A stretch of DNA of 64,000 nt. It comes from Bacteroidia bacterium (GTDB lineage: Bacteria > Bacteroidota > Bacteroidia > Palsa-965). Both the position numbers and the translations under genes were made by a program. The stretch covers positions 62,001 through 126,000 of the forward strand of contig JAKLJE010000004.1 of the NCBI GenBank assembly GCA_023151315.1, read 5' to 3'. Below, piece by piece: positions 63,967 through 64,000 of the stretch. The notes beneath the pieces are model-generated. The model made no database searches, had not been told where the DNA came from, and worked only from the letters and a program-made list of their open reading frames with translations. Position 1 is the stretch's first letter. Each line of letters opens with the position of its first letter.

Positions 63967-64000
63967 ATGAAACAGCTGTTACAAATTGCTTTTATTCTTC
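63967..64000 (+). CDS. Start of a gene cut by the window end
   Basis: ATG at 63967 begins MKQLLQIAFIL and runs off the right edge. The basic-then-hydrophobic start looks like a signal peptide. The perfect -7 box with 4-nt spacing supports a real start. Nothing more can be said. Confidence 0.5.
   Translation, partial: MKQLLQIAFIL

Noticed and set aside
1-64000. CRISPR arrays, insertion sequences, prophage or integrative elements
   Set aside because: No regular repeat-spacer array, transposase, integrase, phage structural gene or toxin-antitoxin pair was seen on either strand. The single tRNA gene has no flanking att-like duplication.

Overview
This window is chromosomal DNA from a Gram-negative member of the Bacteroidota. 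The evidence for that assignment is: four secreted proteins with type IX secretion (T9SS) C-terminal sorting tails; a TonB-dependent receptor with an N-terminal carboxypeptidase-regulatory-like domain; lpxK for lipid A; a YtxJ-type bacillithiol-associated protein; and promoters of the Bacteroidota form TTG-N19-20-TAnnTTTG with almost no Shine-Dalgarno sequences. The futalosine-pathway gene mqnA points to menaquinone made by that route. No phage, insertion sequence or CRISPR array is visible. The genus cannot be named from sequence inspection alone.

Layout. 1-8.7 kb: alaS (its 3' end is outside the window), a large T9SS-exported glycine-rich/Ig-like protein, an M23 peptidase plus CapA-like pair, a gene-poor stretch carrying TCTGCG-type repeats and palindromes, an NlpC/P60 peptidase and a MerR regulator. 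8.7-10.3 kb: one AT-rich orphan gene. 10.4-19 kb: a TPR/SpoIIE phosphatase with a TPR/PD40 partner, mqnA with an EI24 membrane protein, the rpsF-rpsR-rplI operon, and a MacB-type permease followed by an overlapping 54-residue membrane ORF. 19-38.3 kb: mostly housekeeping (aconitase, S4 proteins, DPP IV-type peptidase, bestrophin, lhgO, hemE, LOG-family protein, ung, OsmC, lipA), plus a TonB receptor and a PETase-like secreted hydrolase. 38.5-50.8 kb: a 1074-residue T9SS beta-propeller protein, a YdjC deacetylase, rmuC, a lysine-rich SWIB protein with repeats upstream, tRNA-Glu, proS, a Tyr/Gly/Asn-rich lipoprotein and a FadL-like porin. 50.9-55.2 kb: a complete dlt-like operon. 55.3-64 kb: a coiled-coil zinc-ribbon protein, NIF3, lpxK, purine nucleoside phosphorylase, a choice-of-anchor B T9SS protein, a DUF1573-like protein, a radical-SAM enzyme, a beta-barrel protein and the first codons of a further gene.

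The most interesting element is the dlt-like operon on the minus strand, in the order carrier protein (dltC), SGNH-type transferase (dltD), a 49-residue microprotein ending FVYQQF (dltX), MBOAT (dltB) and adenylation enzyme (dltA). Teichoic-acid D-alanylation is a Gram-positive trait, yet lpxK lies just upstream. Two residues expected to be diagnostic differ: Asn replaces the invariant MBOAT His, and Met replaces the Cys that selects D-alanine in DltA. The cargo and the acceptor may therefore both be unusual.

A second pattern runs through the whole window. Many start codons lie exactly 4 nt (range 3-5) after a TAnnTTTG -7 box, which predicts leaderless mRNAs. A second group has 15-20 nt between box and start.
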